Origin: Actinomycetota bacterium
GTDB lineage: Bacteria > Actinomycetota > Thermoleophilia > RBG-16-64-13
Length of the DNA stretch: 41,451 bases
Direction: 5' to 3'
Assembly: GCA_012523095.1 (NCBI GenBank)
Contig: JAAYJE010000004.1
Location: forward strand, 1 to 41,451
Each line of letters starts with the position of its first letter. The first letter of the stretch is position 1. Below, one piece after another: positions 1 to 7,347 of the stretch. The notes beneath the pieces are model-generated. The model saw only the letters and a program-made list of their open reading frames with translations. It searched no databases and had not been told where the DNA came from. The position numbers and the translations under genes were made by a program.

Positions 1-36
1 GGTGAGTGTCGTCTCCTTGGTGATAGCATCGTTCAT
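1..36 (-). CDS. 5' end of an unidentified gene (partial)
   Basis: An ATG at 36-34 on the minus strand is preceded by a strong Shine-Dalgarno (GAAGGAGG, about 6 bases upstream). It opens a frame beginning MNDAITKETTLT that runs off the window edge. Only 12 residues are visible, so no family can be named. It lies downstream of the ABC exporter on the same strand, about 250 bases beyond the probable original end of the last permease gene. Confidence 0.5.
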   Translation of the reverse strand, partial: MNDAITKETTLT

Positions 37-328
37 AGCCAGCCTCCTTCTTTGGGCCTTTGAGCCCGATTGCCTTGGGGACCTAACGGTACCCCGTGGA
101 GGCTGGCCCTCTCATCCCATCTGCTAAGTGGCTCGGTACGCGGGCCAGGCACGGTGGCGCGATAGACGAGCCCGGCACGGCGCCGTAGCGAAGCAGGTCG
201 CCCAGTGGGCCATGGCCATCGACTACTTCATCGCCACCGCCTACCTCATGCAGAACAAGATCTGCTTCTGCAAGGTCTCCCCTAGACGTCCACACGGCAC
301 AGCATCCACCCGCCGAGGACCACGCCGG
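37..328. other. Intergenic stretch with possible lost permease 3' end
   Basis: About 290 bases lie between the partial gene at the edge and the annotated stop of the ABC permease. Positions 282-328 read as the missing C-terminal membrane helix of the permease if one base is added in the G6 run near 343-348 (see findings). Short inverted blocks around 75-105 (ggggacc ... ggtacccc) could form a hairpin in the leader of the edge gene. I see no convincing intact gene here. Confidence 0.4.
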
Positions 329-1144
329 CTACGAGCAGGACTCCCCCCAATACACAAGGCTCGATGACCAAGACAACCCCGAGTAACCTTCCCCTGAGTA
401 GTGGATGCTCTCCAGCAAGCGCCTGCCCGGACTGAACCTCCACCATCCGTCGAAGAAGTGGCCGAGAGCCCAGTCTGCTACCAGTCCGAGCAAAGCGGCC
501 GTCACGGGGATGAACGCTTTGGAAAAACGAACGGTGATGGCCACCAAGAACGTCCCCACCGCCGTGAAAGCAAGAACCTCATAGAGACAAACGACGATCT
601 CGTGCCAAGCCATGTTGCTTCCAGGGCCGAGAGGCGCGAACAACAGCATGAGGGGCACTGCCTCGCCCACCCCACCCGCATCCGCCGCCTCCGTCGCCAC
701 AGTGGCGTATGCGGACGCTGTGGACGACAGCGACCATCCCCCTTTGAGAGCACCACTCAGCAGACAGAAGACGAGAAACAGCAACTGCACCGCCATAGCA
801 GCCAGCAGCAGTGACACGATCTTCGCCGCCCACCAACGGAACCGACTCCCCAAACGAGGCAGGATCACCCACGCCATGCCGTTCTCTCGGTCGTCCACCA
901 ACGTGTCACCCACGAGGGCCACATACGCAACCACGACCAGGTAGCCGATGTACACGAACTGGTTGACGGCAGCCGCATGGACATCCCATGCACTCGGTTC
1001 GAGTGCGGTGTGCTGCACCGCAAGGCCCACATCACCCGCAGCCAGATATGCGCTAATCGCACATAGTAGACCCACGAGTACCCAACGCCGCGACAGACCC
1101 AGCCGAAGAGTCTCCTCAGCCGCCACCTGCAGGAACGCCCTCAC
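329..1144 (-). CDS. ABC-2 type exporter permease (C-terminus frameshifted)
   Basis: Integral membrane subunit of an ABC exporter, about 271 residues, with several hydrophobic segments after a short cytosolic N-terminus. I place the start at the GTG at 1144-1142, which overlaps the ATPase stop as GTGA and has AAGGGG eight bases upstream; another GTG at 1153 is possible. The frame stops soon after SSLVYWGESCS, in the middle of what should be a final membrane helix. Adding one base to the G6 run gives a continuation beginning VLLVAGVVLGGWMLCRVDV and a stop at 284-282, which looks like the expected last helix. The gene is therefore either inactivated by a one-base deletion, subject to slippage, or carries an assembly error. 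It is the third gene of a permease-ATPase-permease operon. The substrate cannot be read from sequence. Confidence 0.75.
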   Translation of the reverse strand: MRAFLQVAAEETLRLGLSRRWVLVGLLCAISAYLAAGDVGLAVQHTALEPSAWDVHAAAVNQFVYIGYLVVVAYVALVGDTLVDDRENGMAWVILPRLGSRFRWWAAKIVSLLLAAMAVQLLFLVFCLLSGALKGGWSLSSTASAYATVATEAADAGGVGEAVPLMLLFAPLGPGSNMAWHEIVVCLYEVLAFTAVGTFLVAITVRFSKAFIPVTAALLGLVADWALGHFFDGWWRFSPGRRLLESIHYSGEGYSGLSWSSSLVYWGESCS

Positions 1145-2037
1145 CGCCTGCACCCCTTGATCTCGCTGAGATACGCCTCCTCCAGCGACGAGTCGACCCT
1201 GCCCACATGCTCGACATCGACACCGACGGCGACCAAAGACCGGACAAGATCGGGAACACTCTGCCGACAGGTCATCCGGACCGTGCGCCCGTCGACATGC
1301 TCCAGCAGAACGACGCCTTCGATGGCCGCCACCGCATCAAGGTGCTCTTCATGAGACACCACTAGTAGCACGGTGGGCTCTGAGCTTCCGGCCCTCGGGA
1401 CGAAACCACGCACGCAACGACCATTCAGCACCATGATCACGCGATCGCACACCGCTTCCACTTCACCCAGCAGGTGACTCGCAAGTACGACCCCCGCTCC
1501 TCCCTCTGCCATGGTCTGGATGAAACCACGCATCTCCACGATCCCCTCGGGGTCCAACCCGTTGGTGGGTTCGTCAAGCAACATGAGACTCGGGTGCTCC
1601 ATGATGGCCTGTGCCAGCGACAGACGTTGCCGCATGCCCTGCGAATAGGTCCGCACCGGGCGCTTATCACTCGGGTCCAGCCCCACCTCACACAAGGCCG
1701 TGTCGATCTCTGCATTGCCGATGCGTTTGCGGACAGACGCCAGTAGCTGCAGATTACGACGCGCGCCCAGGTGCTCGATGAATGCGGGCTTCTCGACCAT
1801 CACGCCCACGAACGGGCACGGGTGTTCGCGTGGCCCGATGGCCTGTCCCAGCACCTCCCCTGCACCTTCGGTGGGCCGGACGAACCCGGCGATGATCTTG
1901 AGAAGAGTGCTCTTGCCCGCCCCATTAGGCCCGACCAGCCCCAGTACTTCCCCGGTGTCGACAGATAGGTCGGCCCCAAGGACCGCCGTTTTGTCCTTGT
2001 AGCGCTTGCCGATACCCGATAGTCGAACAAGACTCAC
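1141..2037 (-). CDS. ABC transporter ATP-binding protein
   Basis: Cytosolic ATPase subunit of an ABC-2 exporter, 298 residues. Visible motifs are Walker A (GPNGAGKST), the signature TYSQGMRQRLSLA, Walker B (LMLLDEPTNGLDPEG) and the H-loop (ASH). The C-terminal ~80 residues form the extra domain common in drug, lantibiotic and bacitracin-type exporter ATPases. The start is the GTG at 2037-2035. It overlaps the stop of the upstream permease as GTGA and sits behind a near-perfect AAGGAGG; the frame is open further upstream, but that part lies inside the permease gene. The flanking genes are two different permeases, so the working unit is probably two permeases plus an ATPase dimer. The substrate is unknown. 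Confidence 0.92.
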   Translation of the reverse strand: MSLVRLSGIGKRYKDKTAVLGADLSVDTGEVLGLVGPNGAGKSTLLKIIAGFVRPTEGAGEVLGQAIGPREHPCPFVGVMVEKPAFIEHLGARRNLQLLASVRKRIGNAEIDTALCEVGLDPSDKRPVRTYSQGMRQRLSLAQAIMEHPSLMLLDEPTNGLDPEGIVEMRGFIQTMAEGGAGVVLASHLLGEVEAVCDRVIMVLNGRCVRGFVPRAGSSEPTVLLVVSHEEHLDAVAAIEGVVLLEHVDGRTVRMTCRQSVPDLVRSLVAVGVDVEHVGRVDSSLEEAYLSEIKGCRR

Positions 2038-2837
2038 AGATCCTCCTTGCGCCGGTATACGATGATCGCAACAGCCGTTAGCAGGACGAAAACGACCACC
2101 CAATAGAGAGCCGTCGACCCAGGTGTCGCCCATGGAGCCACCCGATCTAGATACAGTGCTCTGGCCCCCGGACTGAACGGGACCAACGACGCCGGCAGCG
2201 GCAGAACATAGCTCATCAGTACAACGATCGGGGGAGCGAGGACGGCGACCAACCACGAACGCCAGACGACTCCCGCTAGGACCCCGATCGCAGTGACACC
2301 TGCGCATATGGGAACGAGCGTGCCGAACACGATCGCGAAGTAGAGAGCCGGAGTCGTGTCAAGTAGCCTCGGTAGAAATAGGCTGATCCGGCCGATCTCT
2401 CCGTGGATCTGCTCGGCGGCCAGCAGCGAGGTCGCCACCACCACGACAGACACCACGCTCACGACGACGAGCGAGACGATCGCATTCGCCAGTGTTCGAC
2501 TCGCGACCAACCCCCAGCGCGGAGCCCCGCGAGTCATGAGAAGCCCAAGATAGCGCGTGCTCCTATCGGACGCGAACGTGTCGCACACCACGAATGGCAG
2601 AGCCAGGCACAACAGATACTGCAGCCGGGGCAACTGATTGAAAATCACTCCTGTCGCGTAACCGAAAGGCTTCAGCCCCACTCCTGCCCCCAGCGCGAAC
2701 AGCGTGTCACGATCCGCACCCACCGTATGGATCGCGAACAGCGCACCGGCCGAAGCGAGGATGATGAGCAATACCCAGAGTCTGGGACGGCTAAGGAGTC
2801 GCATGGTCTCCACTTTTGCCAACCGGAGAAGCGTCAT
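2034..2837 (-). CDS. ABC-2 type exporter permease
   Basis: First gene of the exporter operon, 267 residues from the ATG at 2837, which follows a GGGGTAAGG ribosome-binding site. It has a short cytosolic N-terminus (MTLLRLAKVETMRLLSRP) and about six hydrophobic segments, ending in an intact last helix plus a YRRKEDL tail, as in ABC-2 permeases. That intact tail contrasts with the broken end of its partner. The overlap with the ATPase start implies translational coupling. Sequence alone gives no substrate; related arrangements export lantibiotics, antibiotics or lipids. Confidence 0.85.
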   Translation of the reverse strand: MTLLRLAKVETMRLLSRPRLWVLLIILASAGALFAIHTVGADRDTLFALGAGVGLKPFGYATGVIFNQLPRLQYLLCLALPFVVCDTFASDRSTRYLGLLMTRGAPRWGLVASRTLANAIVSLVVVSVVSVVVVATSLLAAEQIHGEIGRISLFLPRLLDTTPALYFAIVFGTLVPICAGVTAIGVLAGVVWRSWLVAVLAPPIVVLMSYVLPLPASLVPFSPGARALYLDRVAPWATPGSTALYWVVVFVLLTAVAIIVYRRKEDL

Positions 2838-3214
2838 CCTTACCCCGGGTTGTTTGCTCCGGACACTACCCCGCTCAGCCCCCACACAACCACAAGTAGA
2901 CGACTGATATTTCGACTCTGCCCACCCCCTTCACATCGGCCAACTCACTGTTTCCCTTCCGCGACCGGCCGTCACCCCGGCACAGCTCTGCCCGCCCCGC
3001 AACAGCAGCATGACCACGAGGGCACGCACATGCTCTACAACTTCGGTTGTAGATTGGACGAGGAGGCAGACTCGGAATGGGGACCGACGAGACGACGGGC
3101 ATCCCCATCTTCACTACGAGATACCCCGGGACTTACCGCATCATCGCAAGCGTGGACGATCTCAATGCCACCATGACGACCGCGCGAGATGGGAAGAGGC
3201 GGCCGTCTGGTGAT
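2838..3214. other. Intergenic region upstream of ABC operon, no supported gene
   Basis: About 375 bases lie between the start of the ABC operon and the stop of the SLH gene, both on the minus strand. It should hold the exporter promoter; an AT-rich patch near 2906-2916 is the only candidate -10 area I see. Plus-strand frames around 3077-3268 exist but have no ribosome-binding site and no recognisable family. Confidence 0.35.
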
Positions 3215-4528
3215 TCACTCCGCTCCGGGAGGGGTGACCTCTCCGATATTCTCAAGGAGATTGTATAGCACCTGGGCCACCTCGCCTCTCGGCATAGGCG
3301 CGTAGGGGTCGAGCTCTGACAGGAGAGTGCCCGAAGGCGCCAATCCTTCAAGGAGCCCGGCCGCTTCGGCTATGGCGGCGTTCTGCCTGTGCTCGGTGTC
3401 CAGCCCAGTCCAGCTCAGACTGAAACCTAGAGGCGATTCTGGGAGTATCCCCGGAAGAGCGACCTCAGCCGCCCGCACCACCATGGTCACCGCTTGTGCT
3501 CGGGTGATCTCGGCATATGGGGCGAAGGAGCCGTCCAGAAGACCCAGGGTGAGACCGGTGGAGGCGGCTTTGGCCACATAGTGGTAGGGGTAGAGAGAGC
3601 CGGCTTTGGTGGCCGCGAGCATAGCTGCGGCATCGGTGAAGGTGCAATCATCTGCTGTTGTAGCGGTGAAACGCTCCGGGTCGTACTCGGCCAGAGTGAG
3701 AAGGAGCATCTTCGCGAACTGCTGGCGGATGACCGGTCTATCCGGTCCGAAGCTCTCTTGGTCGAAGCCCTCTACGATCTTCCGGGTGAAGAGGTCGGCG
3801 ATGGCCTCGTAGTTGGGGTGGCTCTCGGGCACGTCGGTGAAGGTGGGGGTAGGAGTGGGAGTGGGAGTGGGGGCACCGGTCATCGCCACCCTCCCTTCGA
3901 GGCGGAACATGGCGGAATTGTAATCCCCGTTAGGCATGATCAGCCAGTCGCCACCCTCTGCACCCAGACTCTTCAGCATCGGCCTCCCCCAGCGGTCGCG
4001 ACTCCCCAGCCACCAGACCCCGGCAGAAGCCTCCGGATCGCTGTACGTCGGATAGGGGACGAGCCACCAGTGGCCGGGGGGCAGGACGATGGGGGTCTCT
4101 AGGGTGAGGACGAGTTCCACTGCTTCTCTGATACCCAGGCTGGTGAACCCCACCTGCGGATCGGGCAGTTCCAGGTAGAGGCTCCATAACGGGGAGTCAC
4201 CATCGCTCAAGAAGGGGCTACCGACAGGCCTATCGATGCCGTCATCGGCGTAGATGTCCCAGGTATACGCAGGGATATCGCCTTCACGTCCCCCGGGCTC
4301 GATGGAGATAGAGATCGTGTCTATGACCCATGGTACGGCATTGGAGAAGTCGTCCCCCATGACGATCTCCATCCGGGGCGCGGACGCAGTGTTGTAGTTC
4401 CTGCCCAAGTAGTCCCCCTGCTCCCAGAGCACCGTCGCCTGAGCGGTCGTCACCGGGACGAGGGCCAGAAATACCAGCGCCGCCAGACCCGTCATCAATA
4501 AGAGAGTACGCCTCACTCGCCTGCTCAT
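3215..4528 (-). CDS. Secreted S-layer homology (SLH) domain protein
   Basis: Exported cell-wall protein of 437 residues. It begins with a signal peptide (MSRRVRRTLLL..., hydrophobic to about residue 26, probable cleavage near TAQA). Residues ~32-215 form a beta-rich domain of unknown type. A Thr-Pro linker (TPTPTPTPT, 221-229) follows, then three SLH repeats at about 230-285, 295-352 and 375-430 (FTDVPESHPNYEAIADL, QQFAKMLL, ITRAQAVTMVVRA, MPRGEVAQVLYNLL). SLH modules bind pyruvylated secondary wall polymers, so the beta domain is displayed on the surface. The start is the ATG at 4528 with AAGGAG upstream. The same frame is open for another ~500 bases upstream, but that part is the remnant of an unrelated acetyltransferase gene. 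The Thr-Pro linker is encoded by a short tandem repeat at DNA level. Confidence 0.9.
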   Translation of the reverse strand: MSRRVRRTLLLMTGLAALVFLALVPVTTAQATVLWEQGDYLGRNYNTASAPRMEIVMGDDFSNAVPWVIDTISISIEPGGREGDIPAYTWDIYADDGIDRPVGSPFLSDGDSPLWSLYLELPDPQVGFTSLGIREAVELVLTLETPIVLPPGHWWLVPYPTYSDPEASAGVWWLGSRDRWGRPMLKSLGAEGGDWLIMPNGDYNSAMFRLEGRVAMTGAPTPTPTPTPTFTDVPESHPNYEAIADLFTRKIVEGFDQESFGPDRPVIRQQFAKMLLLTLAEYDPERFTATTADDCTFTDAAAMLAATKAGSLYPYHYVAKAASTGLTLGLLDGSFAPYAEITRAQAVTMVVRAAEVALPGILPESPLGFSLSWTGLDTEHRQNAAIAEAAGLLEGLAPSGTLLSELDPYAPMPRGEVAQVLYNLLENIGEVTPPGAE

Positions 4529-4659
4529 GCCCGACTCCTTCGGGTCGACTGCACGATCTTCGGTCCACTCTACAACAGGGGGAGGGCGGAGAGAAGGCCG
4601 TGGGCAGGCGGACGTCGGCGCCCGTCGTCGCACCGGACGGGCATCGTCGCCCGTCACAC

Positions 4660-4915
4660 CGGGCCCTTGCCGTTCGCTGATCTTTCGCACGCAATACGGG
4701 CCCACCGTCAAGCCCGCCGCCTCGATGATATACGAGGCCTCCCACTCCAACGCCGACGCGTCGAAGAAATGCGGTCCGTAATCGGCGCAGAACTCATCCC
4801 ATGTCGGAGGCGACGAGTCGGGGCACAACGGAGGCCCCATCACGGAGGGCGTCGCGTCCGATTCGGCCAACCACGAGTACACTTCGCGTCTGCCGGATTC
4901 ACGCGCCGGGCGCGA
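4660..4915 (-). pseudogene. GNAT acetyltransferase remnant
   Basis: On the minus strand the frame upstream of the SLH gene reads REVYSWLAESDATPSVMGPP, then PTWDEFCADYGPHFFDASA and SYIIEAAGLTVGPY. This is the characteristic N-terminal half of a GNAT N-acetyltransferase family (usual form: EVYEWLA.SD.TP.MMGPP ... PTWEEF..DY.PHFFDG). A frameshift separates it from its probable start (NPADA... in the next frame, near 4893). The acetyl-CoA binding half is missing: the frame runs into unrelated sequence and then in frame into the SLH gene. It is a decayed gene, not an N-terminal domain of the SLH protein, which has its own ribosome-binding site and signal peptide. Confidence 0.6.
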
Positions 4916-4924
4916 GTGGATGCC

Positions 4925-5223
4925 GCGCGGCGGCGCAGCCAGCAGCGCGACCGCGTGGACTATGGCCTCGATGCGTTTCAGTACAGGTACTGCTCCTTCC
5001 TCGACGCAGGCCAGCGCTCGTACGCCTCCCACACCGGCTCCTGTTGCTTCAGGGCCTGCTCAAGGTCGGCCGGGATCTCGTCCACCCTCTCTCGCTCCGC
5101 AGCCGCGTCCCATTCGCTGTTCTCTATCGCCTCCGCTACCTTAGCCGGCCCGGCCGCACCGATTATCAAGAAGAGAATGCCCGCCGTCTCGGCGCTGTGG
5201 CGGGAGCCGAGCCTTACGTCCTT
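4925..5223 (-). pseudogene. YdeI/OmpD-associated family remnant
   Basis: The minus-strand frame reads PAKVAEAIENSEWDAAAE, EIPADLEQAL and SRKEQYLY. It then meets a TGA exactly where the family has the conserved Trp of YxYWI..AKRPETR, followed by NASRP and a TAG. These are the hallmarks of the C-terminal YdeI/OmpD-associated domain (bacteriocin-protection-like proteins). The N-terminal part is scrambled or missing. At least two nonsense mutations and no intact start make this a pseudogene. Confidence 0.6.
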
Positions 5224-5242
5224 CTCCCCGAACTAGTCAATC

Positions 5243-5578
5243 CTACCGAGCATCGTCAACGGCGAGAACCCGCCTCGCCATGGCGACGTCCTTGGGATGG
5301 ACAAGAAGCTCCGCGCCACGCGTGAAGACTAGTGCCGGGTTCGTGCCGCCGGCGTCGTCGCTTCTGATGAACGATTCGATACCGGCATCCTTCAGTGACG
5401 CCTGCGCGATGCCGGCTTCGAAGGCAGTAGCGAACGTGTCCAGAACAATCGGAGCGTCACCGGCAGAGGGACGCCGCCCCGCAGGCTTCTGCTCGAACGA
5501 GTCGACCAGATCGACACCGCAGTCGGAGCAATGAGTGAACCCGGGCCGGTACTCGGCTCGGCAACGCGGACAGAACAT
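5243..5578 (-). CDS. Small zinc-ribbon protein with DUF2007-like domain
   Basis: 111 residues from the ATG at 5578, which has GGGAGGTG upstream. The N-terminus carries a zinc ribbon with two CxxC knuckles (MFCPRCRAEY, THCSDCGVDL). The C-terminal ~70 residues (VLDTFATAFEAGIAQASLKDAGI ... GAELLVHPKDVAMARRVL) resemble the DUF2007 signal-transducing-type fold that follows zinc ribbons in many bacterial proteins. Its function is not established. It is preceded on the same strand by another zinc-ribbon gene with a gap of about 25 bases, so the two may be co-transcribed. Confidence 0.75.
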   Translation of the reverse strand: MFCPRCRAEYRPGFTHCSDCGVDLVDSFEQKPAGRRPSAGDAPIVLDTFATAFEAGIAQASLKDAGIESFIRSDDAGGTNPALVFTRGAELLVHPKDVAMARRVLAVDDAR

Positions 5579-5590
5579 CGACACCTCCCA

Positions 5591-5736
5591 CATTCGTATA
5601 CCCATCTAGACTCGGTCGGGTTTCTCCAGGAACAACCGGATCTCGCCGCATCCAGCGCAAATGAGCAGGTGCGCCTCACGGTTCACCCAATCCAGCCGGA
5701 GGAAGGTCAGGCCAGTCGTGTTGAGCAGCGCGCTGC
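5591..5736 (-). repeat. Duplicated segment, copy 1 (3' end of zinc-ribbon gene)
   Basis: This stretch covers the C-terminal part and stop of the zinc-ribbon gene plus the following spacer. It reappears in the same orientation at 9408-9554 with scattered substitutions and small indels. The remnant keeps recognisable blocks such as ccatctagactcggtcggg and aggaaggtcaggccagtcg. Confidence 0.85.
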
Positions 5737-5851
5737 CCCTGTCGAAATCCTCGCCCCCGCAATGGAGACACGTTACCTGTTTCCTGGCGACGTGATAGTG
5801 GTGCGTCTCGTCGCCCGCGTACGCATGCTTGAACTCCTCGATGAAGCCCAC
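5606..5851 (-). CDS. Small zinc-ribbon nucleic-acid-binding-like protein
   Basis: About 81 residues from the GTG at 5851, chosen because GGGGGT lies about six bases upstream; a GTG at 5884 is possible. It has two CxxC pairs (TCLHCGGEDF and LLICAGCGEI) separated by the segment ALLNTTGLTFLRLDWVNREA. This pattern fits the predicted zinc-ribbon proteins of the COG3478 type, whose role is unknown. Its 3' half is duplicated as a remnant at 9408-9554. Confidence 0.7.
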   Translation of the reverse strand: MGFIEEFKHAYAGDETHHYHVARKQVTCLHCGGEDFDRGSALLNTTGLTFLRLDWVNREAHLLICAGCGEIRLFLEKPDRV

Positions 5852-6017
5852 CGTTACCCCCTGTTGTCGGCTGACGCTGCGCACATGGTCCTACTTCGAG
5901 TCCCGCTCGGCAAGGTCTGATGAGGGCCGGCGCTGCCGAGCGTGACAGACGGCGCCGTCCCGGCGACGCAACAGCGGGCGGCATACGGCCGGCGGCATAG
6001 TCAACGAAGGGCCCATG

Positions 6018-6146
6018 TCAACGCCCATTCTGACCGCCGTGGATGTTCGGGTGCGAGCCGTGACCATTCCGGCAGTGGCCGCACTCGGCTCGATGCACGA
6101 CGGCCTTCTTCTCAGCAACCCAGTTCTCGTATACCCAGAACGCTGC
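6018..6146 (-). pseudogene. Remnant of a Cys-rich YENW / HGPF domain protein
   Basis: The frame reads AAFWVYENWVAEKKAVVHRA, then AECGHCRNGHGSHPN and GGQNGR. It is cut by TGA at 6020-6018 where the pattern continues HGPF. I recall this Y-x-NW ... VHR..C..C..G ... NGRWHGPF arrangement from small Cys-rich domains in restriction- and HNH-associated hypothetical proteins; the family name is not certain. The TGA sits at the expected Trp of NGRW. The reading frame beyond decays. Confidence 0.5.
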
Positions 6147-6340
6147 ACATCGTCCGGCAAGGCTCCCAGGTCCCGGCCCCACAACAGTGCGTACTGCGGT
6201 TCCGCAAGAACGTCAATGGTCTCGCGTGGCGAGTGCTCCAGTCTGTCTCCGGCGAACTGAAGCAGAGGAAGCATCACGCTTTGGTAGCCAGGAATCGGCG
6301 ATCCAGAGACGCTGAGCAGCATCGCCAAACAGTCCGGCAT
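6146..6340 (-). pseudogene. Mrr-type restriction protein N-terminal remnant
   Basis: An ATG at 6340 opens a frame with IPGYQSVMLPLLQFAGD and EHSPRETIDVLAE. This matches the N-terminal winged-helix domain of Mrr-like restriction system proteins (usual form IPdYqtlMLPlLrfa.dg.eh..re.i..la..f). The frame then diverges, and no catalytic Mrr domain follows. It abuts the YENW-domain remnant and lies next to a restriction-modification pair, suggesting an eroded defence cluster. Confidence 0.55.
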
Positions 6341-6564
6341 CGAGGTGGAACACCGATGAGAAAGATCGTGATCATGGAGGAAGACGGCCAGGTCGCGGAT
6401 GAATGTGATGTGATAGTGCGGCGCGTTCGTGTGGCTTCCGTCTGAAGGGGAGGTGCTAGGTACCAACGCCGCTCGGCCTACCCGGCGCACATTCGCTCAA
6501 GATCTGGTTTGTGTGGACCGGGAATCGCGCCTAACAAGCCGGTGAGTCTTGCCCCCGCCGCAAG

Positions 6565-7347
6565 CTACACGTGCCACCTGGCCCTGTAGGCTCGGCAGAT
6601 CTGCTCCAGCATGTCCTGGTACTCGCCGTCCGCATCGATGCCCAGGTTGTTGTCTCGCGCTATGCGAGGAGGATTCACGTTGTCGATGTACACCGGCACC
6701 AGAAGCACGTAGTCGTATGCGACCAGGTCCGTGCGGGCGGGTGGGCGGGCGGGCAACTCCCTGAACTTGTCGACGGTCTTCGCCGGGTCGGATGGCCTGT
6801 TTCGACTCACTGCGAATGAGAACTCATCCCACAGCGATGCATCACCGCGGGATAGACGCGGCAGCACCTGTGATTCGAAGTCCATGTCCATGGCCCCTGC
6901 GAAGGGTTTCACCCGGTCCGGGATGTTGAGTACCCGTTCGCAGAGCCCTACCAGCACGGTTGCCACCAAGATGGCATCGGGCCGCCTGTTGTGCAGCACA
7001 GCGACCAAGTCACTCAGGTCATCGTACCGATTGGTGCAATTGCGATGCGCCGTCACCACCGACTTGTTCTCGACGCACAACCGCAGATGCGTCAGGTCCG
7101 GCCGGTCCTGGTCTTGATCGGGCTCCGCCACCACCAGGTCGAGCTTGCGTGACCGCCCCGCAGGTGACGGAAAATCTAGCCACTCCTTAATCCGCCCCTC
7201 CGCAAAGTCGACGGCGAAGAGTTCGCACGTTGCACAGAGGTCCCACAGGATGCCCCGGCTGATCGCTTCCGAATGATCTTCGAGGCGATGGTTGTGAAAC
7301 CCACGCTCTTCGATCCTGCGGATGAGGTCCGCATAGGCAGTGTTCAT
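6565..7347 (-). CDS. Putative type II restriction endonuclease (PD-(D/E)xK-like)
   Basis: 260 residues, starting at an ATG that overlaps the methyltransferase stop as ATGA, so the two genes are translationally coupled. I do not recognise a named enzyme. The spacing of Asp70 in SRKLDLVV and the later VENK (Glu93-x-Lys95) fits the D...(E/D)xK nuclease core; Glu28 in HSEAISRGILWDL could also contribute. The C-terminus has a predicted beta strand (YDYVLLVPVYIDN) and ends RARWHV. Position directly after a DNA methyltransferase is the main support for calling it the cognate endonuclease. The recognition site cannot be read from sequence. Confidence 0.65.
   Translation of the reverse strand: MNTAYADLIRRIEERGFHNHRLEDHSEAISRGILWDLCATCELFAVDFAEGRIKEWLDFPSPAGRSRKLDLVVAEPDQDQDRPDLTHLRLCVENKSVVTAHRNCTNRYDDLSDLVAVLHNRRPDAILVATVLVGLCERVLNIPDRVKPFAGAMDMDFESQVLPRLSRGDASLWDEFSFAVSRNRPSDPAKTVDKFRELPARPPARTDLVAYDYVLLVPVYIDNVNPPRIARDNNLGIDADGEYQDMLEQICRAYRARWHV

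Noticed and set aside
2997-3268. Small plus-strand genes near 3.0-3.27 kb
   Set aside because: No ribosome-binding site, no family match, and overlap with the SLH gene 3' end on the other strand.
3215-5032. 605-residue fusion of an acetyltransferase with an SLH protein
   Set aside because: A strong ribosome-binding site and a signal peptide start at 4528. A signal peptide would be meaningless inside a fusion, and the GNAT part lacks its catalytic half.
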